From Burkholderiales bacterium (GTDB lineage: Bacteria > Pseudomonadota > Gammaproteobacteria > Burkholderiales > Burkholderiaceae_C), in assembly GCA_022758925.1 (NCBI GenBank), contig JAEMQF010000289.1, positions 1-37,105 of the forward strand: a DNA stretch of 37,105 nucleotides. Reading direction: 5' to 3'. The notes under the pieces are model-generated. The model ran no database searches and had not been told where the DNA came from. It saw nothing but the letters and a program-made list of their open reading frames with translations. Position numbers and translations under genes: made by a program. How positions within the stretch are numbered: position 1 is the first letter of the stretch; every line of letters begins with the position of its first letter. Shown in pieces: positions 7,194-14,866 of this stretch.

Positions 7194-8792
7194 ATGCGAA
7201 GCGTGACTGCGGGCCTGACTGGCAATTCGAGCCAGCGGGGTGGGACTGCTGAATTCAGCGCGAATGCTTGGCCAAGCGCCTCGCAATCGACGCCCAAGCT
7301 CGAGCCCGATTCTAGTGGAGCCCTCGCGGACGCAGGCATGCGCAATGGCGATCAAGACGGGGGTCTGCTGCATGACAGCGACGCGGCGAGTTCTTTCAAA
7401 GCATCGACCAACGAGCTTCAATTCTTGCAGCGGTCAGTTCGTCAGTCGCGCATGATGGGCATACTTTCAGCGCATCATCGGCACAGCCTGATGACGATTC
7501 TTTTGATCGCGCTGGCTGGCTTTGGAGCAACCGCATTCGGAGTTGCCGTCAACATGCCGGAGCCGGTGCTTGCGTCGCTGGGACTCATCAGCGAGCCGAT
7601 TTCGACGCTTGATACCGACGCACAGTTTGAAGCCCTCGCGTTGCATCGGCTCGATGCTTACCGGACGGACTTGACCCGTCCTGGCGACAGCGTCGCTGCG
7701 TTGCTCGGACGATTGAACATCGCCGATCCTGCCGCGGTTCGGTTTTTTCGTGACGATACCGCCTCTCGATCGCTGTTCGACGGGCGGCCCGGCAAGTCGG
7801 TGCGGGCGCGCGTCGACTCGGCTGGCCGGCTGCTCGAATTGATCGCTCGCTACGGCGCGTTGGACCGCACCCGAAGCGGCTCGCACTTCAGCCGGCTGCG
7901 CGTCGAATTGATCGCGGGTCGGCTGATTTCGGTTGTCGAGTCGGCCGCATTGGCGCCGCAAGTCATGGTCGGCAGCGGTACTGTTTCGTCGTCGCTGTTT
8001 GCCGCCACGGAGACGGCGGGCGTGCCGGAAGCAGTGGCGAGCCAAATGATCGAGGTGCTGTCTGGCGACATTGATTTTCACCGGGACCTGCACTGGGGCG
8101 ATGCCTTCGCGGTCGTGTATGAAGTCTTGTTGGCCGATGGTGAGCCCGTCACTTGGCAGACCCTCCCCGGCCGACTCTTGGCGGCGCAATTCATCGCTCG
8201 CGGACTGCAGCATTCCGCTGTCTGGTATCAGGGCGTGAACGGCAAGGGTGGCTACTACAGCTTCGACGGTCAGAGCAAGCGGCGCCCATTCTTGGCCAGC
8301 CCTTTGGAGTTCACGCGAGTGAGTTCTGGTTTTTCGAGCCGGATTCACCCCTTGCTGAAACAATGGCAGCGGCATCAGGGCGTCGACTACGTGGCCCAGG
8401 CCGGAACCCCGGTGCGTTGTGTTGGCGACGGCGTGGTGGAATTTTCGGGCACAAGGAACAGCTACGGCAATGTGGTGCAGGTGCGGCACAGCGGCGGGAG
8501 AACCACGCTCTATGCACACCTGAGACGGATCTCAGTGAGGACGGGCCAACGCGTGGAACAGGGTGAACGGCTGGGAACCGTCGGCGCAACAGGCTGGGCC
8601 ACCGGGCCCCACCTGCATTTCGAGTTCAAGCTGGGTGGGGTCCCACGCAATCCGGAACGGCTTGCGCAGTGGTCGGAAACGGCCCAGATCGGGCCGAATG
8701 GGCAGCGCCTTTTTGCCGCATGGACCCAAGGATTTCAAGGTCAGATCGAACTGGCGCAGTCGACACTGCGCAGTGGTTCGTACGCCGAATAG
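7194..8792 (+). CDS. Membrane-anchored M23 family murein peptidase (LytM/MepM type)
   Basis: A 532-residue zinc endopeptidase that should cut peptidoglycan cross-links in the periplasm. Order: an N-terminal low-complexity Ser/Gly/Asp-rich segment 1-98, one membrane segment (about 99-118), a helical and OapA/Csd3-like linker region, and the M23 domain at about 370-490 with HQGVD (His394, Asp398) and HLHFE (His473, His475), all metal and catalytic residues present. The start at ATG 7194 is chosen because AGGTGG at 7182-7187 precedes it; ATG 7452 (MMGILSAHHRH), just before the membrane segment, is the alternative and would give a more usual N-terminus. It is followed by anmK, so cell-wall cleavage and recycling are paired. 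Divergent from tyrS. Confidence 0.9.
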   Translation: MRSVTAGLTGNSSQRGGTAEFSANAWPSASQSTPKLEPDSSGALADAGMRNGDQDGGLLHDSDAASSFKASTNELQFLQRSVRQSRMMGILSAHHRHSLMTILLIALAGFGATAFGVAVNMPEPVLASLGLISEPISTLDTDAQFEALALHRLDAYRTDLTRPGDSVAALLGRLNIADPAAVRFFRDDTASRSLFDGRPGKSVRARVDSAGRLLELIARYGALDRTRSGSHFSRLRVELIAGRLISVVESAALAPQVMVGSGTVSSSLFAATETAGVPEAVASQMIEVLSGDIDFHRDLHWGDAFAVVYEVLLADGEPVTWQTLPGRLLAAQFIARGLQHSAVWYQGVNGKGGYYSFDGQSKRRPFLASPLEFTRVSSGFSSRIHPLLKQWQRHQGVDYVAQAGTPVRCVGDGVVEFSGTRNSYGNVVQVRHSGGRTTLYAHLRRISVRTGQRVEQGERLGTVGATGWATGPHLHFEFKLGGVPRNPERLAQWSETAQIGPNGQRLFAAWTQGFQGQIELAQSTLRSGSYAE

Positions 8793-8845
8793 CGCCGCCG
8801 CCAGGGAGTGAGCAGGGCAGCTGGCGCCGCAGGCAAGAATCTTTC

Positions 8846-9970
8846 ATGGCTCAGTACTACATCGGCTTGATGTCGGGAACCTCATTGGACGGAGTCGATG
8901 GCGTGCTGGTCGCCTTCGCCCCTGAAGATGACCGGCGGCTGGGCGTGCTCACGCACTCGCACCTGCCGTTCGACGAAATGCTGCGCGCCACGCTGCTTGA
9001 GCTCAACCGCGACGGTGCGAACGAGCTCCATCGGGCCGCGCTCGCCGCCAATGCCCTGGCCCGACTCTATGCAACCTGTGTCGAGGCGTTGCTGTTGGGC
9101 TCCGGCCTTGATCGGAGCCAGGTCAAGGCGATCGGCGCTCACGGGCAGACCGTGCGGCATCGGCCGTGCGAGTTCGACGGCACCGGCTATTCGATCCAGC
9201 TGATGGCCCCGGCGCTGCTCGCCGAATCAACCCGGATCGACGTCGTATGCGATTTTCGCAGCCGCGATGTCGCCGCAGGAGGCCAGGGTGCGCCGCTGGT
9301 CCCCGCGTTCCACCGTGCCATGTTCGGCCGGCTCGCGCCCACGCTCACCGTGCTCAACGTCGGAGGCATCAGCAATCTGACCGTGCTCGACTCGAACCAG
9401 GTTAGGGCGGGCTTCGATTGCGGGCCGGGAAACGCACTGATGGACTACTGGTGCCAACGCAATACCGGGCAGTGTTTTGACAACCAAGGTGCCTGGGCCC
9501 GTACCGGTGTGGCGCTGCCAGGCCTTGTCGAATCGATGCTTCGGGATCCGTATTTTTCGCGGCTGGCCCCCAAGAGTACGGGTCGCGACCTGTTCAATCC
9601 GGGTTGGTTGGACAGCCAACTTCGAGAGTTTGGGATACCCCTGGAGCCCAAGGAGATTCAAGCCAGTTTGGTCGAGTTGACGGCGCTCGCTTGCGCGCGC
9701 GACGTGCTCCATCACGCCCCGCAGGCACAGCTCCTGCTGGTGTGCGGCGGTGGAGCACTTAACACCTACCTGATGGAGCGCTTGGCCGCGCATCTGCCCG
9801 CAGTGGCGGTGGCAAGTACCGATGCTCATGGATTGCCCGCGACACAAGTCGAGGCCTGCGCCTTTGCCTGGCTGGCGCATGCCTTCGTCAAGCGCCAGAC
9901 TGCAAGCCTGCCGCTGGTCACAGGCGCGCGCGAAGCGCGCGTTCTCGGCGCGTTGTACCCTGCTCAGTGA
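8846..9970 (+). CDS. anmK: Anhydro-N-acetylmuramic acid kinase
   Basis: A 374-residue cytosolic sugar kinase that phosphorylates and opens 1,6-anhydro-MurNAc in peptidoglycan recycling. It begins MAQYYIGLMSGTSLDGVD, the family N-terminal phosphate-binding signature. It continues with GAHGQTVRH, DFRSRDVAAGGQGAPLVPAFH, LNVGGISNLT and CGPGNALMDYW, all expected in AnmK, and ends with LPATQVEACAFAWLA near the C-terminus. Length matches the family. ATG 8846 is selected by this signature; the frame is open further upstream but overlaps the M23 gene. It lies 53 bases after the M23 gene on the same strand, probably one transcription unit. Confidence 0.95.
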   Translation: MAQYYIGLMSGTSLDGVDGVLVAFAPEDDRRLGVLTHSHLPFDEMLRATLLELNRDGANELHRAALAANALARLYATCVEALLLGSGLDRSQVKAIGAHGQTVRHRPCEFDGTGYSIQLMAPALLAESTRIDVVCDFRSRDVAAGGQGAPLVPAFHRAMFGRLAPTLTVLNVGGISNLTVLDSNQVRAGFDCGPGNALMDYWCQRNTGQCFDNQGAWARTGVALPGLVESMLRDPYFSRLAPKSTGRDLFNPGWLDSQLREFGIPLEPKEIQASLVELTALACARDVLHHAPQAQLLLVCGGGALNTYLMERLAAHLPAVAVASTDAHGLPATQVEACAFAWLAHAFVKRQTASLPLVTGAREARVLGALYPAQ

Positions 9971-9982
9971 GCAGAGGCGCCA

Positions 9983-10003
9983 AGGCCGCCAATTTGGCGG
10001 CCT
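9983..10003. repeat. 10-bp inverted repeat between convergent anmK and erpA
   Basis: AGGCCGCCAA and TTGGCGGCCT flank a single T, a perfect palindrome folding as a stem of about eight base pairs with a five-base loop. It lies between the stop codons of two convergent genes and may stop transcription from both sides, but there is no U run on either strand, so an intrinsic terminator is not proven. Confidence 0.5.
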
Positions 10004-10031
10004 CGGGCGTGAAACAGAGGTTGCCGCGGAA

Positions 10032-10415
10032 TCAGGCGGAGAAACTCGACCCGCAGCCGCAGGTAGTTGTGGCGTTCGGATTCTTGATCACGAACTGTGC
10101 GCCTTGCAGATCGTCCTTGTAGTCAATCTCCGCGCCTGCGAGATACTGCAAACTCATGGCGTCGATCAGAAGCGTGACGCCGTTCTTGCTCATCTGTGTA
10201 TCGTCGTCGTTGATGACCTCATCGAACGTGAAGCCGTACTGAAACCCCGAACAGCCGCCACCTTGCACGAACACCCGAAGCTTAAGATCGGGATTGCCTT
10301 CTTCATCGACAAGTTCTTTCACCTTTGATGCCGCACTGTCCGTGAAGATCAACGGAACCGGCGGCGCATCGCCCTGTGAAGGACTCGAAATCCCTGCATC
10401 CAATACTGCGTTCAC
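10032..10415 (-). CDS. erpA: Iron-sulfur cluster insertion protein ErpA (A-type carrier)
   Basis: A 127-residue A-type carrier that delivers Fe-S clusters to apoproteins such as those of isoprenoid synthesis and respiration. The three ligand cysteines are present: Cys55 in [13 protein letters not shown] and Cys119/Cys121 in the terminal [11 protein letters not shown]. The [18 protein letters not shown] start of the domain is typical. The start is GTG 10415, well supported by AAGGAG about eight bases upstream on the minus strand. It is last in the minus-strand series rplM-rpsI-DUF6776-bactofilin-erpA, with 36 bases from the bactofilin stop. Confidence 0.95.
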   Translation of the reverse strand: MNAVLDAGISSPSQGDAPPVPLIFTDSAASKVKELVDEEGNPDLKLRVFVQGGGCSGFQYGFTFDEVINDDDTQMSKNGVTLLIDAMSLQYLAGAEIDYKDDLQGAQFVIKNPNATTTCGCGSSFSA

Positions 10416-10451
10416 TGTACGGGCTCCTTCGGCACGATGCCGGTTCGATGG

Positions 10452-10847
10452 TTATCCATGGCTCGGTGTCGCCAGCTTCAGTGCCGGGCGTTCCTCCGAC
10501 TTGAGTGGCTTCAACTCGCCGTCGATTCTCGCACCTTGGTGCATTTCAAGTACCTCGTATCGCACATCACCGACGATCGACGCCTTCGGCTGCAGTTCGA
10601 GAAGCTCGTCTGAGTGAACCGGCCCGACGATTGACCCGTTGATGATCACATGGCCCGCCTTGACCTTGCCCGTGACCCGGGCTTTCTCACTGATCACCAC
10701 GATGCTGGGCTGGTCGCCGGCAGCCAGCACATCGCCGATGATTTCACCGTCGATGCGAAGTCCTTCCGCGAACTGAAGTTCGCCACGGATCACAGTGCCT
10801 TCACCGATCAGAGTGCCGATCGGCGGTTGCGTCTTCTTTCCAAACAT
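10452..10847 (-). CDS. Bactofilin (polymer-forming cytoskeletal protein)
   Basis: A 131-residue protein with the bactofilin beta-helix: short repeats of the kind GTVIRGELQFAEGLRIDGEI, VTGKVKAGHVIINGSIVG and ASIVGDVRYEVLEMHQGARIDGEL, each one or two turns of a right-handed beta-helix, flanked by short disordered ends (MFGKKTQ and a Pro/Lys tail). Bactofilins form non-polar filaments near the inner membrane and scaffold cell-wall enzymes, often M23 peptidases. A GGAG on the minus strand precedes ATG 10847. It lies 40 bases downstream of the DUF6776 gene, which encodes a membrane protein with coiled coil that could anchor it; that link is inference. Confidence 0.92.
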   Translation of the reverse strand: MFGKKTQPPIGTLIGEGTVIRGELQFAEGLRIDGEIIGDVLAAGDQPSIVVISEKARVTGKVKAGHVIINGSIVGPVHSDELLELQPKASIVGDVRYEVLEMHQGARIDGELKPLKSEERPALKLATPSHG

Positions 10848-10887
10848 GAGCGTTCTCCGGTATGCGCTGGCCAGCAGCGCCTGAGGG

Positions 10888-11634
10888 CTAGAGCTTGACG
10901 GTTTCGATTGCCTTCGTTGCCCCGGATTTGTCGGTGACCTTGACCGACATGGTTTGAACCACGGCCGTCGTTGGGCAGTCGATCGTGCCTTCGACCCTCA
11001 AGTATTGCTTCAATTGGAGCGGATGCGTGCCCGAAGGCTGAGCCCAGTTCCACGGTTTTCCGTCGAGCGTTCCGGTGAGCGTGACTTCATACCGGCCCGC
11101 AAACTCGGGCGCTGCCTTTCCCGGCTGCATCAAGAGCATCTGATACTTGAGGCTACCGGCGGTCTTCATCTCCGCCTGCAAGCCTCGGATGACCAGACCG
11201 GCGTTCGGGTTGGCATTTGCCGGCAGCAACTTTTCGAAGAATCCCAGGTTGTTCTTCAGACCGTCGTTTTCTGCTTCGAGGCGGCGCAGGTTTTGGACCA
11301 GCGTTTCTTGGGCTGCCTTCTCGGTTTTCAGCAAGCTCTCTGCAATATTCGCGGTGGACAGCGCCCTTTCGCGCTCCTCGCGCAGGCGTGCCACTTCGAC
11401 TCGCAGGTCAGCCAATTCGGATTTCGCGGAGCGGTCCAGGCCGGCGATATCGCGGCCGAACTCGAACGCCCAGAGCGCCAACGCTGCCGAGAACCCGAAC
11501 ATCAGTGCCCCCGCAGCCCAACGCAGCGGCCACGGCAGGTGGCTGCGCACGACCATTCGTGGCGCGCTGATCGAAAGCCTGCGGCGCAGCAGTTTCCAAC
11601 GCATCAGCGTACCCGTTTGGTTCGGAGCTGCCAT
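10888..11634 (-). CDS. DUF6776 family membrane protein with coiled coil
   Basis: A 248-residue bitopic protein. Residues 1-34 are basic (MRWKLLRRRLSISAPRM), residues about 36-60 form one membrane segment (LRWAAGALMFGFSAALALWAF), and about 70-135 form a long charged coiled coil (SELADLRVEVARLREERERA, then LLKTEKAAQETL). A C-terminal beta-rich domain (about 150-248) has GLVIRGLQAEMK and LRVEGTIDCP. The layout and wording match the betaproteobacterial DUF6776 family; function is unknown. GGGAG upstream on the minus strand supports ATG 11634; ATG 11604 (MRWKLL) is an alternative that many homologues would favour. It lies 29 bases after rpsI and before the bactofilin gene, so it probably shares the ribosomal-protein transcript. 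Confidence 0.8.
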   Translation of the reverse strand: MAAPNQTGTLMRWKLLRRRLSISAPRMVVRSHLPWPLRWAAGALMFGFSAALALWAFEFGRDIAGLDRSAKSELADLRVEVARLREERERALSTANIAESLLKTEKAAQETLVQNLRRLEAENDGLKNNLGFFEKLLPANANPNAGLVIRGLQAEMKTAGSLKYQMLLMQPGKAAPEFAGRYEVTLTGTLDGKPWNWAQPSGTHPLQLKQYLRVEGTIDCPTTAVVQTMSVKVTDKSGATKAIETVKL

Positions 11635-11663
11635 TCGCTCCCAGCGACCCGCACTGCAATCAA

Positions 11664-12056
11664 TCAGCGCTTGCTGAACTGTTTACGTCGGCGTGCGCCG
11701 TGCAGGCCGACTTTCTTTCGTTCCACTTCGCGGGCATCTCGGGTCACGAACCCGGCTCGGCTCAGGTCTGGCTTGAGCCCCGCGTCGTAGTCGATCAACG
11801 CGCGCGTGATGCCATGTCGAACCGCCCCGGCCTGCCCGGATTCGCCGCCACCGTGGACGTTGACTTTGATGTCGAAAGCCGCGTCGTTGGCGGTGAGCAC
11901 CAGCGGCTGTTTGACCACCATGATCGAGGTCTGACGGCCAAAGTACATTTCGACGGATTTCCCGTTGACCAGAATCTTTCCGGTGCCCTTCTTGATGAAG
12001 ACGCGCGCAACCGAAGATTTGCGGCGGCCGGTCCCATAGTTCCAAATGCCAATCAT
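11664..12056 (-). CDS. rpsI: 30S ribosomal protein S9
   Basis: A 130-residue small-subunit protein with the full S9 pattern: [20 protein letters not shown] at the start, [23 protein letters not shown] in the middle, and the very basic tail [19 protein letters not shown] that reaches the decoding centre. It starts at ATG 12056, nine bases after the rplM stop, forming the standard rplM-rpsI operon. Confidence 0.98.
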   Translation of the reverse strand: MIGIWNYGTGRRKSSVARVFIKKGTGKILVNGKSVEMYFGRQTSIMVVKQPLVLTANDAAFDIKVNVHGGGESGQAGAVRHGITRALIDYDAGLKPDLSRAGFVTRDAREVERKKVGLHGARRRKQFSKR

Positions 12057-12065
12057 CGCCGCTCC

Positions 12066-12494
12066 TTAGAGTTCCAAGACCTTCGGTTGCTGAGCGGTGT
12101 GCGGGTGGTCGGCACCGGCATAGACCTTCAGCTTCTTCACCATCGCGTAGCCCAGCGGCCCCTTCGGGAGCATGCCCTTCACGGCCTTCTCCAGGGCGCG
12201 GCCAGGGTGGCGCTGCTGCATGTCTTTGAACTTCGTCGCATGGATCCCGCCCGGGAATCCGGAATGGCGGTAGTAGACCTTGTCGTTCGCTTTGTTACCG
12301 GTGACGCGAATCTTGCTGGCGTTGACGATGACGATGAAATCGCCGGTGTCGACGTGAGGCGTGTAAATGGCCTTGTGCTTGCCGCGCAACCGGAGGGCCA
12401 CTTCGCTGGCTACCCTTCCGAGAACCTTGTCGGTCGCGTCAAGCACAAACCACTCATGCGTCACTTCGGCCGGTTTGGCACTGAAGGTGGTCAT
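12066..12494 (-). CDS. rplM: 50S ribosomal protein L13
   Basis: A 142-residue large-subunit assembly protein of normal length. Diagnostic segments are [16 protein letters not shown] near the start, [31 protein letters not shown], and [21 protein letters not shown] followed by HPHTAQQP near the end. It starts at ATG 12494 and is first in the rplM-rpsI operon. Its 5' leader of about 130 bases contains an inverted repeat and is preceded by an extended -10 promoter (separate entries). In Escherichia coli this operon is autogenously repressed by L13; whether that holds here is not known. Confidence 0.98.
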   Translation of the reverse strand: MTTFSAKPAEVTHEWFVLDATDKVLGRVASEVALRLRGKHKAIYTPHVDTGDFIVIVNASKIRVTGNKANDKVYYRHSGFPGGIHATKFKDMQQRHPGRALEKAVKGMLPKGPLGYAMVKKLKVYAGADHPHTAQQPKVLEL

Positions 12495-12517
12495 GCGAGT
12501 TACTCAGGTTTGTCGGC

Positions 12518-12558
12518 CCAAATCGCCGCAGCCTGCTCGGATCCGCTTCTCGATTTGG
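12518..12558 (-). promoter_or_regulatory. rplM 5' leader stem-loop (possible L13 autoregulatory site)
   Basis: CCAAATCG at 12518-12525 and CGATTTGG at 12551-12558 are perfect complements, forming an 8-bp stem with a 25-base loop in the rplM leader RNA, its 3' arm ending 23 bases before the start codon. Leader structures are the usual target of ribosomal protein feedback. I cannot match it to a known L13 leader consensus. Confidence 0.4.
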
Positions 12559-12632
12559 CGGACGCTCACGCACTGCACCAAGTGGCCGGAGCCGCCTGTT
12601 TCTCCCTTGGGCACATTCAGGGAAAGCCGGGC

Positions 12633-12641
12633 AGTATACCA
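12633..12641 (-). promoter_or_regulatory. Extended -10 promoter for rplM-rpsI
   Basis: The minus strand reads TGGTATACT, a perfect TGn extension plus a five-of-six match to TATAAT. No good -35 box sits 16-18 bases upstream, which is normal for extended -10 promoters. Transcription would start near 12626, giving a leader of about 130 bases before rplM. Confidence 0.55.
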
Positions 12642-12857
12642 AGGCGCGATTCAAAATTCGCCGGCGAGGGTCGAGGTAGTCTCGCGGGCCGGCTTGCTCG
12701 CCGCCGCAGCGCCAGCGCGGCGCAGGATTCAATCGTCTGTCTTCAATCGAGGGGTGCGCTTCGGCCCGCCCAGCCCATGCGATACGCTACATTTGTCATT
12801 CAAAGTAGCCCGATTCGCGCCCTGCGCGTTCATTCCTCTCGATAGCCGCCGTAAGAA

Positions 12858-13664
12858 ATGCAGACATTTGTGTGGATGGCCGCGTTGGCGGCGCTGGCCT
12901 TGCTCGTGATCGCGCTGGCGATTTGGGCGATTCAGATGCGCAAGCAAAGAGCCGCTTTCGTTCTTCCGACCGAATGGCTGTTGGTGCCACGGCCAGTATT
13001 TTCGGCGGTGGAACGTCGGGTGTATCGCTTGTTGCGTGAGGCCTTGCCGCACTACATCGTGCTGTCAAAGCTGCCCCTGGTGAGGTTCTGCCAGCCCGGT
13101 GACCCGGCTGACACGAGATTCTGGTTTGAGCTGCTCGGGTCGATCCACGTCACTTTTGCTGTGTGCAGTGCCAATGGCCGGGTTCTGGCCGCCGTTGACC
13201 TGGACATCGAGCGCGGTGTGTCCAAGCGGGCTCAGCTGATCAAACATTCGGTCCTGACGGCGTGTCGCGTGCGCTATATGAGGTGCCCGTCGGAGCACCT
13301 TCCGTCGGTCGCCGAGTTGCAGTTGCTCGTTCCTCAAGGGAGCGCGGCGATGCGCGGCCCGCTTTCGAACGGGCAGGGTGAGCATCGGTTCAGCAATGCG
13401 AGCGCCAGCCTCTCGAACGCGGTGGCGCATCGGCGTGCCGAACGAACCACGCTGTGGCAAGATTCCTCGCTCTTCCAGGACTCGTTTTTCGCACCCGACA
13501 TTCGCGTCGACGCCTTCGGTCAGAGCGATTTCGGGGGTCAAGCGGGCACTTATACGCCGGCAGTGCGGTCCGCGAAAGCTGATCCAACTCACGCGGGTGA
13601 CGACGACGAAATCGCCGGTGTTGTGGTCGATTCACCGCGTGCGATTCGGCCGACTCATCACTGA
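12858..13664 (+). CDS. DUF2726 domain protein with N-terminal membrane anchor
   Basis: A 268-residue protein. Residues 5-27 form one membrane segment (VWMAALAALALLVIALAIWAIQM), followed by the DUF2726 domain at about 38-145: LLVPRPVFSAVERRVYRLLREALP, LSKLPLVRFCQP, WFELLGSIHVTFAVCSANGRVLAAVDLD and CRVRYMRC. DUF2726 belongs to a nuclease-like fold group and is linked to DNA or topoisomerase-like contexts, but its biochemical role is unknown. The C-terminal about 110 residues are low-complexity and Ala/Ser/Asp-rich, probably disordered. The start is ATG 12858; the intergenic region to rplM (363 bases) is shared with the divergent ribosomal promoter. Confidence 0.8.
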   Translation: MQTFVWMAALAALALLVIALAIWAIQMRKQRAAFVLPTEWLLVPRPVFSAVERRVYRLLREALPHYIVLSKLPLVRFCQPGDPADTRFWFELLGSIHVTFAVCSANGRVLAAVDLDIERGVSKRAQLIKHSVLTACRVRYMRCPSEHLPSVAELQLLVPQGSAAMRGPLSNGQGEHRFSNASASLSNAVAHRRAERTTLWQDSSLFQDSFFAPDIRVDAFGQSDFGGQAGTYTPAVRSAKADPTHAGDDDEIAGVVVDSPRAIRPTHH

Positions 13665-13752
13665 CCGGTTCGATCCGGAGCATCGGTCGCGCCGGGCGGC
13701 CGTCGGCTGATGCGGGGAAACAGCTCGCAAGGGGGCCGCGTACCATCTCCGC

Positions 13753-14808
13753 ATGTTGCGCAGCGTCCCCACGACCCAGCTCACGCCGTTTTCTGGGCTC
13801 GGGCCAGACTGCGTGTTGGATGCCCTGGCAGGCGTGGGACTGCACGGCGATGGAAGGCTGATTCAGCTGAACTCGTACGAAAACAGGGTCTACCAAGCGT
13901 TTCTTGACGATCGTCGCGTCGTCGTCGCCAAGTTCTATCGCCCGCAACGTTGGAGTGACGCACAGATCCTCGAAGAACACGAGTTTGTCGAGCAATTGGC
14001 GCGTGTCGAGCTACCGGTCGCTCCGGCTTTGTCGCTATTTGTCGATCCGGCGGCGAGTTTCGCTGACCAGTGCCGGTTGATCGCTCCCACCCTGGCCCAG
14101 TTCGATACGCCGCAGGGGTGTTTCCGCTTCAGCGTCGCCGAGCGGCTCTCGGGTCGCACCCCGGAGCTTGGGGACAGCGACACGCTGCAACGCATGGGTA
14201 GCGCCATCGGCCGCCTGCACGCAGTGGGTCAGCAATCGAATTTCGTATTTCGTCAGCGCCTGGATATCGCGACCTTGGGCGTGGCAAGCCGAGACGCGCT
14301 GCTCGCTGCCCATGCGGTTCCGCGTGAAGCCTTGGCACCGTGGCGCGACGCTGCCGACGCCGCGCTGGCCGCCGTCGAGGCGACGTTCGCGCGCGTTGGC
14401 CCGCTGCAACTGCTGCGTCTGCATGGCGACTGCCACCTGGGGAACGTCTTGTGGGCGCCGCGCGGCCCGCAATTCGTTGACTTCGACGACACCGGAACGG
14501 GGCCGGCGATTCAAGATCTGTGGATGCTGCTGTCCGGCGATCACGGGTCCATGTGTTCCCAAGTCGCGGCACTGCTCCAGGGGTACCGCAGCTTCATGGA
14601 TTTCGACCTGCGCGAACTGCGCTTGATTGAGCCTCTGCGCACCTTGCGCATGCTGCGTCACAGTGCATGGATTGCGCAGCGCTGGGCGGATCCGGCTTTT
14701 CCGCTTGCGTTTCCCTGGTTCTGTGAACCATCCTACTGGCACGAACAAGCGGCCAATCTGCGCGATCAACTCGGCTCGATCGCGGCGCCTCCAATCAGCG
14801 CGCCCTAA
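13753..14808 (+). CDS. srkA: SrkA/YihE-like stress response serine/threonine kinase
   Basis: A 351-residue aminoglycoside phosphotransferase-fold kinase. In E. coli SrkA (YihE) counters stress-induced programmed death downstream of Cpx. The family wording is clear: LNSYENRVYQAFLDDRRVVVAKFYRP (nucleotide-binding lobe with the Lys of VVVAKFYRP), QILEEHEFVEQL, and GCFRFSVAERLSGRTPE. The catalytic loop is LHGDCHLGNVLW (Asp226, Asn231) and the metal-binding loop is VDFDDTGTGPAIQDLWMLL (Asp243/Asp245). The C-terminus has LRTLRMLRHSAWIAQRWADP and PWFCEPSYWHEQ, typical of SrkA. Length is slightly above E. coli (328). The ribosome site at ATG 13753 is weak. It is convergent with htpG. Confidence 0.92.
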   Translation: MLRSVPTTQLTPFSGLGPDCVLDALAGVGLHGDGRLIQLNSYENRVYQAFLDDRRVVVAKFYRPQRWSDAQILEEHEFVEQLARVELPVAPALSLFVDPAASFADQCRLIAPTLAQFDTPQGCFRFSVAERLSGRTPELGDSDTLQRMGSAIGRLHAVGQQSNFVFRQRLDIATLGVASRDALLAAHAVPREALAPWRDAADAALAAVEATFARVGPLQLLRLHGDCHLGNVLWAPRGPQFVDFDDTGTGPAIQDLWMLLSGDHGSMCSQVAALLQGYRSFMDFDLRELRLIEPLRTLRMLRHSAWIAQRWADPAFPLAFPWFCEPSYWHEQAANLRDQLGSIAAPPISAP

Positions 14809-14866
14809 GCCTTCTTGGCCACCCGAAAAGCGCAGCTGCGTATTCCGGCGAACGCGAGTACAGGTT

